Assembly (NCBI GenBank): GCA_964613455.1
Contig: CAZTGS010000029.1
Span: 1 to 7,397, forward strand
Direction: 5' to 3'
Origin: SCGC-AAA076-P13 sp964613455
GTDB taxonomy: Bacteria > Pseudomonadota > Gammaproteobacteria > Magnimaribacterales > D2472
Length of the DNA: 7,397 nt
Shown: positions 1 through 6,157 of the stretch, one piece after another
Layout of the letters: each line of letters starts with the position of its first letter
Numbering within the stretch: the stretch's first letter is position 1
Program-made: the position numbers and the translations under genes
The notes under the pieces: model-generated
Told to the model about the DNA's origin: nothing
Databases searched by the model: none
What the model saw: only the letters and a program-made list of their open reading frames with translations

Positions 1-82
1 ACTCATAGTCAATACCCATCTCTTCTGCAGTCCATATTGGGCGCATTGCTCTTGAGTTTTCTGTCCCGTAAATTTTTAACAT
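1..82 (-). CDS. Glutathione S-transferase-like protein, N-terminal fragment (runs off left edge)
   Basis: Reading the minus strand from an ATG at 82-80 gives 27 codons with no stop before the window edge. The peptide begins MLKIYGTENSRAMRPIW and continues with an acidic helix ending GIDYE. This matches the start of the glutathione S-transferase thioredoxin-like domain: a first beta strand (LKIYG), a short loop with Ser10-Arg11 where the catalytic Ser/Cys region lies, then a helix running into the usual 'E(E)xGxxYE' segment. GSTs are cytosolic enzymes that conjugate or reduce electrophiles with glutathione. Only the N-terminal tip is visible, so class and substrate cannot be named. The gene is divergent from the carboxylase operon and shares its 97-base intergenic region. 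Its leader has an A-rich stretch (AAAGAAAA on the coding strand) rather than a clear Shine-Dalgarno. Identification rests on a short stretch but the pattern is characteristic. Confidence 0.72.
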   Translation of the reverse strand, partial: MLKIYGTENSRAMRPIWTAEEMGIDYE

Positions 83-105
83 TTTTTTTCTTTAATTTGT
101 GTGGA

Positions 106-111
106 TATAAT
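106..111 (+). promoter_or_regulatory. Candidate -10 box (TATAAT) of the carboxylase operon
   Basis: An exact consensus sigma-70 -10 hexamer lies here, 74 bases before the first operon ATG and 11 bases before the palindrome. No convincing -35 is visible and the extended -10 TG is one base out of register (TGGA precedes the box), so activity is uncertain. In A+T-rich DNA a TATAAT by chance is not rare. Confidence 0.4.
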
Positions 112-122
112 ACAACTATTTA

Positions 123-152
123 ATGGTAATATTAAGGTTAATATATTACCAT
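123..152. promoter_or_regulatory. Imperfect palindrome, candidate operator for the TetR-type regulator
   Basis: The left arm ATGGTAATATTAA (123-135) is followed by GG (136-137) and then TTAATATATTACCAT (138-152). The right arm is the exact reverse complement of the 13-base left arm except for one extra AT dinucleotide. Equivalently, there is a perfect 7/7 inner repeat (129-135 with 138-144) and a perfect 10/10 outer repeat (123-132 with 143-152). Size and symmetry fit a TetR-family operator. It lies just downstream of the candidate TATAAT, where a bound repressor would block transcription. From memory, Pseudomonas AtuR binds 13-base inverted repeats in the atuR-atuA intergenic region, so the match in arm length is suggestive. 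It could instead be an operator for the divergent gene or an RNA hairpin in the leader. Confidence 0.55.
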
Positions 153-179
153 ATTAATCACAATTACTATTTATAGCTT

Positions 180-1841
180 ATGAAAACTGAAAATATAGCA
201 CCAGTATTTAGAACAAATTTAGATACAAAGTCTGAAAAATATATAAAAAACAAAGAGATGATGTTAGATAAATTAGTCTTTTTAGATGAATTATTAGATC
301 TTGCAGAGATTGGAGGTGGCGCTAGACATCATGAAAGGCTAGCTAAAAGAGGAAAGATGCCTGTCCGTGAAAGAGTCATGAATGTTATTGATCCTGATAG
401 TCCATTTTTAGAAATACAGCCCTTTGGTGGTTATGGAACAAAGGAATATAACGTAGGCGGAGGATGTGTTTCTGGCGTTGGAATTGTTTCTGGAGTTGAA
501 TGTGTGATATTTGCAAATGATCCAACTGTTAAGGCAGGTGCAATGACAGTATATGTTGGTGAAAAATGGAAAAGAGCTCTTGAGATATCTCGAGAAAATA
601 AAATTCCTTTTATAAGTTTTGTTGAATCAGCTGGTGGCGATTTAAGTGTTTCAAATTTAAATACAGGTGATGTTCCTCCTATTGCTCCGTCAATTCAAAC
701 TACTCATTTTGCTGCAACAGGAAGATTTTTTTATGAAATGACAGAGTTATCCAAATTAAAAATTCCAGTTATCTCAGTAGTTTTTGGTTCTTCAACTGCA
801 GGTGGAGCTTATCAGCCAGGGATGTCTGATTATAATATTTTTATAAAAGATCAATCTAAAGCATTCTTAGCTGGTCCTCCATTAGTAAAAATGGCAACTG
901 GTGAGGAATCTGATGATGAAACCTTGGGCGGTGCAAAAATGCATTCAGAGAAATCTGGTCTATCTGATTATTTGGCTGAAGATGAAATGGATGCTTTAAG
1001 GTTATGTAGACAAGTTGTATCTCACTTAAATTGGAGCAAAACAGGCCCAGAACCAAAAAAAATAAGCTCAGAACCCCTTTATAATCCAGAAGAGCTTCTT
1101 GGAATTATAAGTGAAGATTTAAAATCAGCCGTTGATATTAAAGAGATCATTGCTAGATTTTCTGATGGCTCTAAGTTTGAAGAATTTAAACCACTTTATG
1201 GTCCAACTATGGTTTGTGGATGGGCTTCTGTTCATGGCTACCAGATTGGAATTCTTGGAAACAACGGCCCTATCTATCCAGAGTGTGCCGAAAAAGCAGC
1301 AAGCTTTATACAATTATGTAATAAAAGAAATATTCCATTAATATTTTTACATAATGTAACGGGGTTCTTGGTTGGTAAAGATTTTGAAAGTCAGGGAATT
1401 ATTAAAAAAGGATCTCAGTTAATTAATGCTGTTTCAAATTCTATGGTTCCACATATAACAATTATAGTTGGTGCTTCTTATGGGGCTGGTACTTATGCAA
1501 TGTCTGGGAAAGCTTTCAACAATCGGTTCACCTTTTTATGGCCAACTGCAAAAATTGCAGTTATGGGGCCAGAACAAATGGCAGGTGTAATGTCTATAGT
1601 TAGAAAGGCCAAAACTCTTAGAGATGGCAAAAAATTTGATGTAAAAGCAGATGAACAACTCAAAGCAATGGTCATAGATTATCTTGAAAAGTTATCCCAA
1701 GGGCTAGTTGCAAGTAGCATGTTAACTGATGATGGAATTATAGACCCTAGAGATACAAGAGATATTATTGGATTTTGTTTATCAATTGTTAGTAATGAGC
1801 CTATAGAAGGTGCAAATGAATATGGAGTATTTAGACTATGA
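180..1841 (+). CDS. Acyl-CoA carboxylase beta subunit (carboxyltransferase), AtuC/geranyl-CoA carboxylase-like
   Basis: This 553-residue protein is the carboxyltransferase subunit of a biotin-dependent acyl-CoA carboxylase. It moves CO2 from carboxybiotin on the alpha subunit to an acyl-CoA in the cytosol. Both crotonase-like halves are visible. The N-half contains the RGKM..RER region (57-65) and SSTAGGAYQPGMSDY (204-218) followed by FLAGPPLVKMATGE (229-242). The C-half contains HNVTGFLVG (391-399), the glycine-rich GASYGAGTYAMSGKAF (431-446), WPTAKIAVMGPEQ (454-466) and DDGIIDPRDTR (517-527). Length fits the 3-methylcrotonyl-CoA/geranyl-CoA carboxylase beta family. The segment 150-190 differs from my recollection of methylcrotonyl-CoA carboxylase: it has an ESAGGDL motif, a longer loop, then TGRFFYEM. 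YQPGMSDY also looks closer to the geranyl-CoA type than to the YVPAMSDE type. With an AtuA gene nearby an AtuC-like role is favoured, but the substrate is not proven. No clear Shine-Dalgarno precedes the ATG; family similarity from about residue 10 supports this start. The stop overlaps the next start (ATGA). Confidence 0.93.
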   Translation: MKTENIAPVFRTNLDTKSEKYIKNKEMMLDKLVFLDELLDLAEIGGGARHHERLAKRGKMPVRERVMNVIDPDSPFLEIQPFGGYGTKEYNVGGGCVSGVGIVSGVECVIFANDPTVKAGAMTVYVGEKWKRALEISRENKIPFISFVESAGGDLSVSNLNTGDVPPIAPSIQTTHFAATGRFFYEMTELSKLKIPVISVVFGSSTAGGAYQPGMSDYNIFIKDQSKAFLAGPPLVKMATGEESDDETLGGAKMHSEKSGLSDYLAEDEMDALRLCRQVVSHLNWSKTGPEPKKISSEPLYNPEELLGIISEDLKSAVDIKEIIARFSDGSKFEEFKPLYGPTMVCGWASVHGYQIGILGNNGPIYPECAEKAASFIQLCNKRNIPLIFLHNVTGFLVGKDFESQGIIKKGSQLINAVSNSMVPHITIIVGASYGAGTYAMSGKAFNNRFTFLWPTAKIAVMGPEQMAGVMSIVRKAKTLRDGKKFDVKADEQLKAMVIDYLEKLSQGLVASSMLTDDGIIDPRDTRDIIGFCLSIVSNEPIEGANEYGVFRL

Positions 1842-3766
1842 ATTTTAATTCATTATTAATCGCCAATAGAGGCGAAATCGCATGCAGAATTATAAAAAGT
1901 GCCCATGAAATGGGAATTAGATGCATTGCTGTATATGTTGATGCTGATAGAGATGCTCCTTTTGTAAAAGAAGCTGATGAATCTATTTATCTTCCTGATG
2001 GAGGATATTTAGATGGTAACTTAATTTTAGAGGCTGCAAAAAAGTCTCGAGCACAGGCTATTCACCCCGGCTATGGATTTTTATCTGAAAATGCTATTTT
2101 TGCTAGAAAAGTTATAAAAGAAGGTTTTGTCTGGGTTGGCCCGTCTGCACATGTCATATCGGTTATGGGAGATAAGTTAAAAGCAAAAGAATTGGCTATA
2201 AAAGCTAAAGTGCCTACTCTTCCAATGACTTCAGATCCAAAAGAAGCAAAAAATATTGGCTACCCTCTTCTTATTAAAGCAGCTGCCGGCGGGGGCGGAA
2301 AAGGAATGAGAATTGTAGCTGATAAAAAAGATCTTAAAGAGTCAATCGTAAGCGCACAAAGAGAGGCTAAATCAGGTTTTGGCGATGAAAGAGTCTTCAT
2401 AGAAAGATACGTTGAGAAATCTAGGCATATTGAAATTCAAATTTTGGGAGATGCTCATGGCAATGTTGTTCATCTTGGTGAGAGAGAATGCTCTATACAA
2501 AGGAGACATCAAAAAATAATAGAAGAATCTCCATCTCCAAGAGTGAGCGATGAAATTAGAACTGCCATGGGAGATGCTGCTGTAATGCTTGCCAAAAAAA
2601 TTAAATATCAATCTGCAGGAACTGTAGAATTTTTATTTGATGACAAGACTGGAGAGTTTTGGTTTTTAGAAGTAAATACTAGGCTTCAGGTTGAACATCC
2701 TGTAACAGAAGAAGTTACTGGAATAGATTTAGTTTGTGAACAATTGCGTATAGCTAGAGGTGAAGATCTTGGTTATGAACAAGATGATATTGAATTTAAT
2801 GGTTCGGCAATAGAAGCAAGACTATATGCAGAAGATCCAAATAATGATTTTCTTCCAGAAATAGGTACCCTAATAGCCTTTGAGGATGGCTATGATGCAG
2901 ATGCGAGATGGGATTCAGGAGTTACCAGTGGCTCAGTTATTGGTACTGACTTTGATCCAATGCTTGCCAAAGTAATTTCTTATGCGCCAACACGAATAGA
3001 TGCTGCTGGTAAACTTGCCAGAGCACTAGAATCTGCCCACATTGGAGGTGTTAAAACTAACAGAGATTTCTTGATTGCCTGTCTCAGATCAGATGAATAC
3101 TTGAGTGGCGATACAACCACTGACTTTATTGATCGAGTAAAGCCGCCTAGAACTTTAAATTTATCATCAGAAGAGATTGAACATGTAACATCATTAGCGG
3201 CCTTATGGATTCAAAAAACAAATAAAGAAAATACAAGTCTTTTAAAATTTATGCCAAGTGGTTGGACAAATGGGAGACTGCCTAAACAAAATGTAACTCT
3301 CTTACTTAATGAAGATTCTTATAAAGTAGAATATAAATACGACAGAAATTTAGGTTTTATATTTGATTCAAATAAAGTTGCAAAAATTCATGATCAAAAT
3401 GAGTTTGGGTTAGATGTAGAGTTTGATGGTAAAAGACATTTTTCTAGAATAACTATGTTGGATGATCAAGTGCTTGTTCATATGCCATATGGCGATGTTA
3501 TGTTAAAAGTTAAGCCTAGGTTCGTCACGCCAGGGCTTGAGATAAAAGCTGGAGGTTTAGTTGCCCCTATGCCTGGAAAAGTTATTGACCTTAAGGTTAA
3601 GAAAGGCGGCAAGGTTAAAGCAGGAGATACATTAATAATTCTTGAAGCTATGAAGATGGAGCACTCCATAAAGGCATCTGAAAATGGCATAGTTTCTGAT
3701 TTATTAGTATCAGTAAATGACCAGGTAGAAAATGGAGCCCTTCTTATGGTAGTAGATTCAAAATAA
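1838..3766 (+). CDS. Acyl-CoA carboxylase alpha subunit (biotin carboxylase plus biotin carrier domain), AtuF-like
   Basis: This 642-residue alpha subunit carboxylates its own biotin using ATP and bicarbonate, then delivers it to the beta subunit encoded just upstream. Domain order: biotin carboxylase N-domain (about 1-110; LLIANRGEIACRI at 6-18, HPGYGFLSEN at 76-85), ATP-grasp (about 113-310; KAAAGGGGKGMRIV at 147-160, ECSIQRRHQK at 217-226, active-site EVNTRLQVEHPVTE at 278-291 with Glu278, Asn280, Arg282, Glu286), BC C-domain (EARLYAEDP at 326-334, Arg328 the catalytic arginine equivalent), a less conserved linker/BT domain (about 450-560), and a C-terminal biotinyl domain (about 565-640) with APMPGKV (576-582) and EAMKM. 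The biotin acceptor is Lys606. No key residue is missing. Length is close to methylcrotonyl-, geranyl- and propionyl-CoA carboxylase alpha subunits; the variable BT domain does not let me name the substrate. The start overlaps the beta stop by 4 bases, with GGAG at 1824-1827 ten bases before it, which implies coupled, balanced expression. Confidence 0.95.
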   Translation: MNFNSLLIANRGEIACRIIKSAHEMGIRCIAVYVDADRDAPFVKEADESIYLPDGGYLDGNLILEAAKKSRAQAIHPGYGFLSENAIFARKVIKEGFVWVGPSAHVISVMGDKLKAKELAIKAKVPTLPMTSDPKEAKNIGYPLLIKAAAGGGGKGMRIVADKKDLKESIVSAQREAKSGFGDERVFIERYVEKSRHIEIQILGDAHGNVVHLGERECSIQRRHQKIIEESPSPRVSDEIRTAMGDAAVMLAKKIKYQSAGTVEFLFDDKTGEFWFLEVNTRLQVEHPVTEEVTGIDLVCEQLRIARGEDLGYEQDDIEFNGSAIEARLYAEDPNNDFLPEIGTLIAFEDGYDADARWDSGVTSGSVIGTDFDPMLAKVISYAPTRIDAAGKLARALESAHIGGVKTNRDFLIACLRSDEYLSGDTTTDFIDRVKPPRTLNLSSEEIEHVTSLAALWIQKTNKENTSLLKFMPSGWTNGRLPKQNVTLLLNEDSYKVEYKYDRNLGFIFDSNKVAKIHDQNEFGLDVEFDGKRHFSRITMLDDQVLVHMPYGDVMLKVKPRFVTPGLEIKAGGLVAPMPGKVIDLKVKKGGKVKAGDTLIILEAMKMEHSIKASENGIVSDLLVSVNDQVENGALLMVVDSK

Positions 3767-4377
3767 TGTATTACTCTGATCAGGTAAGAGAAGTAGAAAA
3801 GAGTTCTGTAAAAGTCCTTACCAGTAGACATCATGAAATAATAAATCTACTAGAAAAAATGCTTGAAAAAGGTATTCCAGATCTAACTATGTCGGAGCTA
3901 GCATCAAAATTAAAAATCTCTTTAAGAACTTTGTATGAAATTGCTCCTAGTAAAGATCAACTAATAACAATGACGATTGATAATATTTTAAGAAGGCTAG
4001 GAAAAGATGCGTTAGATGAAATTTCTACTATTCAATCTCCTTTCAAAAAATTACAGAAATATTTGAGTACAGTTAATCAAGCAGTGGGACCAAAATTTGA
4101 TAAATTTATGAAAGACTTAAGTAATGTGAGTGGATCATCTGCTATGGCAGATTATCATGAAGACTTTATTACTGGTTACATCGAAAAACTTTTAAATGAT
4201 GCTTTAAAGGCAAAAGAGATAAGAAAAATAGATACAAGAGCATTTGCTATTTTACTTGGTGGCATTGGTAGAGAGTTTTCTAAAGAAAAGAATAGAATAT
4301 CAATAGATGTTTCACCTGAACAATCTGCTAATTCAATAACGCGAGTTATTTTAGATGGGATAAGACTGGAGAGTTAA
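3766..4377 (+). CDS. TetR-family transcriptional regulator, candidate operon repressor
   Basis: This 203-residue protein has an N-terminal TetR-type DNA-binding domain (about 20-68) and an all-helical C-terminal ligand/dimer domain. The helix-turn-helix reads TMSELASKLKISLRTLYEIA (41-60) and is followed by PSKDQL, matching the family pattern 'T..dIA...gvs..tlY..F.sKe.L'. One departure is Ala60 where the usual aromatic residue stands. The gene sits in the same direction between the carboxylase alpha subunit and the AtuA gene; its ATG overlaps the alpha stop by one base (TAATG) and no strong Shine-Dalgarno is seen, so translation is probably coupled. Location suggests control of its own operon, probably through the palindrome at 123-152, with a pathway acyl-CoA as a plausible inducer, as in AtuR. 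Being inside the operon it would be autoregulated. It might instead act on a distant gene; sequence alone does not settle this. Confidence 0.85.
   Translation: MYYSDQVREVEKSSVKVLTSRHHEIINLLEKMLEKGIPDLTMSELASKLKISLRTLYEIAPSKDQLITMTIDNILRRLGKDALDEISTIQSPFKKLQKYLSTVNQAVGPKFDKFMKDLSNVSGSSAMADYHEDFITGYIEKLLNDALKAKEIRKIDTRAFAILLGGIGREFSKEKNRISIDVSPEQSANSITRVILDGIRLES
4368..4371 (+). promoter_or_regulatory. Shine-Dalgarno GGAG that fixes a TTG start for the AtuA gene
   Basis: GGAG (within CTGGAGAG) lies inside the last codons of the TetR gene, seven bases before TTG at 4379-4381. The next in-frame ATG would give Met26, after the conserved N-terminal strand and GYYGD motif, so the TTG is the likely start. 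The spacing is ideal and this is one of the clearer ribosome sites in the window. Confidence 0.75.
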
Positions 4378-4378
4378 A

Positions 4379-6157
4379 TTGAGTAATAAAGTAATTAAAA
4401 TTGCAAACTGCAGCGGCTACTATGGTGATAAGTTATCTGCAGCCAAAGATATGATTGATGGTGGTCCTATAGATGTTTTAACTGGGGACTATCTTGCAGA
4501 ACTCACAATGACAATTTTATATAATCAGAAACTTCAAAGAGGTGAAGATAAAGGTTACGTTGGCACATTTCTTAAACAAGTAAAAGAAATTGCAAAAAGC
4601 TGCAAAGAAAAAAATATTAAAATTGTTACTAATGCAGGTGGGCTGAATCCAAGCTCAATGGCAAATGAAATTGAAAAAATATTAAAAGAGTTGTCTCTTG
4701 ATATGAAAGTTGCATATATTGAAGGTGATGACTTGATGCCTAGAATGGACGAACTTAATAAATCTGGTGAAGATTTTGTCAATATAGATAAAAATAAAAA
4801 ACTAAATGATTCAGGTTATACAACCTTAACTGCGAATGCATACCTTGGAGCTTGGGGTATAAAAAAAGCCTTAGATAATGGTGCTGACATTGTTGTTTGT
4901 CCAAGGGTTACAGATGCTGCTGTGGTTATAGGTCCGGCGGCTTGGAAATTTAATTGGGATAGAGATAATTACGATGCATTAGCTGGAGCTCTTGCAGCAG
5001 GTCATATTATTGAATGTGGGTGTCAGGCAACTGGAGGAAACTACTCTTTTTTTAAAGAAGTACCAAGTTTTGAAAACGTTGGTTATCCTATAGCTGAAAT
5101 AGAGGAAACTGGATCTTTTACAATCACAAAACATCCAGGAACAGGCGGTTTAGTTTCAGTAGGTACTGTTACAGCACAATTATTATATGAAATTAGTTCA
5201 CCAGCCTATATAAATCCTGACGTTGTAGGTCATTTTGATACCCTTAAAATCGAAGAAACCTCTAAAGATAGGGTCTATGTCTCAGGATGTAGAGGAAGTA
5301 CTCCTCCACCTAGTCACAAAGCGTGTATTAATCTTGCTGGTGGTTTTAGAAATGGAATGGAGATTATCTTAACTGGTTTGGATATTGAAAAAAAAGCTAA
5401 GTCATTTACTGACACATTATTTAAATCTTTGGGAGGGATTGATCAATTTGATGAGGTCTCGATGGATCTCCACCAAACTCAAAAAAATAATCCTAATTCA
5501 AATGAAGAGGCGATGGCCTCTTTGTCTCTTTCTGTTAAATCAATGGATCCAAACGTTGTTGGCAGAATGTTTAGCGCCAAAATAATTGAATTATCACTAG
5601 CAAGCTTTCCTGGATTCTTTGCTCAAGGTGGAGTTAAAGCAAGTGGCCCTATTATAGTTTATTGGCCTGCATTAGTAGACAGCAAACATATAAAAGAACA
5701 AGTCTATGTAGACGGTAAAAAAATAGAAATTCTTCCAACAAGTCAATTAGGTCTTGAAGAGAAATATTATCAAAAAGAACCAATAGATATTCCAGAAGCT
5801 CCAAAAGGAGTAACAAAATTAGTGTATTTTGGTGAAATATATGGAACAAGATCAGGTGATAAAGGGGGATGCGCTAATTTAGGAGTTTGGGCAAAAAAAG
5901 ATATGGCTTATTCTTTTTTATATGAGTTTTTGACTGTAAAAAAATTAAAAGAGTTACTTCCAGATCTGGAAAAATTTAATATAGATAGATACGATCTTCC
6001 CAATATTAAATCTCTTAATTTCTATATTCATGATATTTTACAAGACGGCATTTCATCTAATAATAGAAAGGATGGTCAAGCTAAATCCCTTGGAGAGTAC
6101 CTTGGCGCTAAACTTATTGATATCCCTAATGAAATCTTGGAAGATAAATTAATATGA
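4379..6157 (+). CDS. atuA: AtuA-family protein (acyclic terpene utilisation, former DUF1446)
   Basis: This 592-residue, probably cytosolic protein has no signal peptide or membrane segment. The large N-terminal AtuA domain (about 5-455) shows family-type motifs: TGDYLAELTM (35-44), VTNAGGLNP (83-91), VCPRVTDAAVVIGP (173-186), GHIIECGCQATGGN (208-221), GYPIAEI (235-241) and KHPGTGGLVSVGTV (251-264). A smaller C-terminal domain (about 475-590) carries GTRSGDKGGCANLGVWAK (489-506) and FLTVKKLKELLP (517-528), as in the two-domain members; some relatives have only the first part. AtuA is required for or linked to citronellol/geraniol use in Pseudomonas, but its reaction is not established as far as I know. 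Conserved polar clusters (Arg176, Asp179, Cys213, Arg491, Asp494, Lys495) look like active-site material. Cys215 is an extra cysteine where I remember alanine. It starts with TTG one base after the TetR stop, with GGAG seven bases before it. It ends in an ATGA overlap with the hydratase-like gene. Confidence 0.88.
   Translation: MSNKVIKIANCSGYYGDKLSAAKDMIDGGPIDVLTGDYLAELTMTILYNQKLQRGEDKGYVGTFLKQVKEIAKSCKEKNIKIVTNAGGLNPSSMANEIEKILKELSLDMKVAYIEGDDLMPRMDELNKSGEDFVNIDKNKKLNDSGYTTLTANAYLGAWGIKKALDNGADIVVCPRVTDAAVVIGPAAWKFNWDRDNYDALAGALAAGHIIECGCQATGGNYSFFKEVPSFENVGYPIAEIEETGSFTITKHPGTGGLVSVGTVTAQLLYEISSPAYINPDVVGHFDTLKIEETSKDRVYVSGCRGSTPPPSHKACINLAGGFRNGMEIILTGLDIEKKAKSFTDTLFKSLGGIDQFDEVSMDLHQTQKNNPNSNEEAMASLSLSVKSMDPNVVGRMFSAKIIELSLASFPGFFAQGGVKASGPIIVYWPALVDSKHIKEQVYVDGKKIEILPTSQLGLEEKYYQKEPIDIPEAPKGVTKLVYFGEIYGTRSGDKGGCANLGVWAKKDMAYSFLYEFLTVKKLKELLPDLEKFNIDRYDLPNIKSLNFYIHDILQDGISSNNRKDGQAKSLGEYLGAKLIDIPNEILEDKLI

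Larger units (their letters stand above)
83..179. promoter_or_regulatory. Divergent intergenic promoter region between the GST-like gene and the carboxylase operon
   Basis: This very A+T-rich 97-base gap must carry the start signals for both divergent genes, because the forward genes downstream are almost without spacers. On the plus strand a perfect TATAAT lies at 106-111, but no good TTGACA-like box sits 16-18 bases upstream (T-run instead). A transcript from it would start near 118, just before the palindrome at 123-152. A second, weaker -10-like TACTAT at 165-170 would give a very short or leaderless mRNA for the ATG at 180. On the minus strand TATTAT (complement of about 109-114) is a possible -10 for the GST-like gene, with a weak TTAATA 17 bases before it. 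Promoter assignments in such A+T-rich DNA are tentative. Confidence 0.5.

Noticed and set aside
82..89. Run of T residues that could be the tail of a rho-independent terminator
   Set aside because: No G+C-rich hairpin precedes it on the plus strand, and it is the A-rich leader just before the ATG of the divergent GST-like gene.
2372..2611. Minus-strand open frame of 79 codons inside the biotin carboxylase domain
   Set aside because: It lies opposite highly conserved ATP-grasp sequence and its peptide resembles no family; treated as a shadow.
180..3766. Assignment of the carboxylase pair to leucine catabolism (methylcrotonyl-CoA carboxylase, liuB/liuD)
   Set aside because: The pocket segment of the beta subunit differs from that type and an AtuA gene shares the operon. 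Kept as a weaker alternative because the alpha subunit alone cannot separate the two.
3478..3834. Minus-strand open frame of 118 codons opposite the end of the alpha subunit and the start of the TetR gene
   Set aside because: It is antisense to the conserved biotinyl domain and the TetR start, has no recognisable motif and no ribosome site; a by-product of the codon pattern of the real genes.
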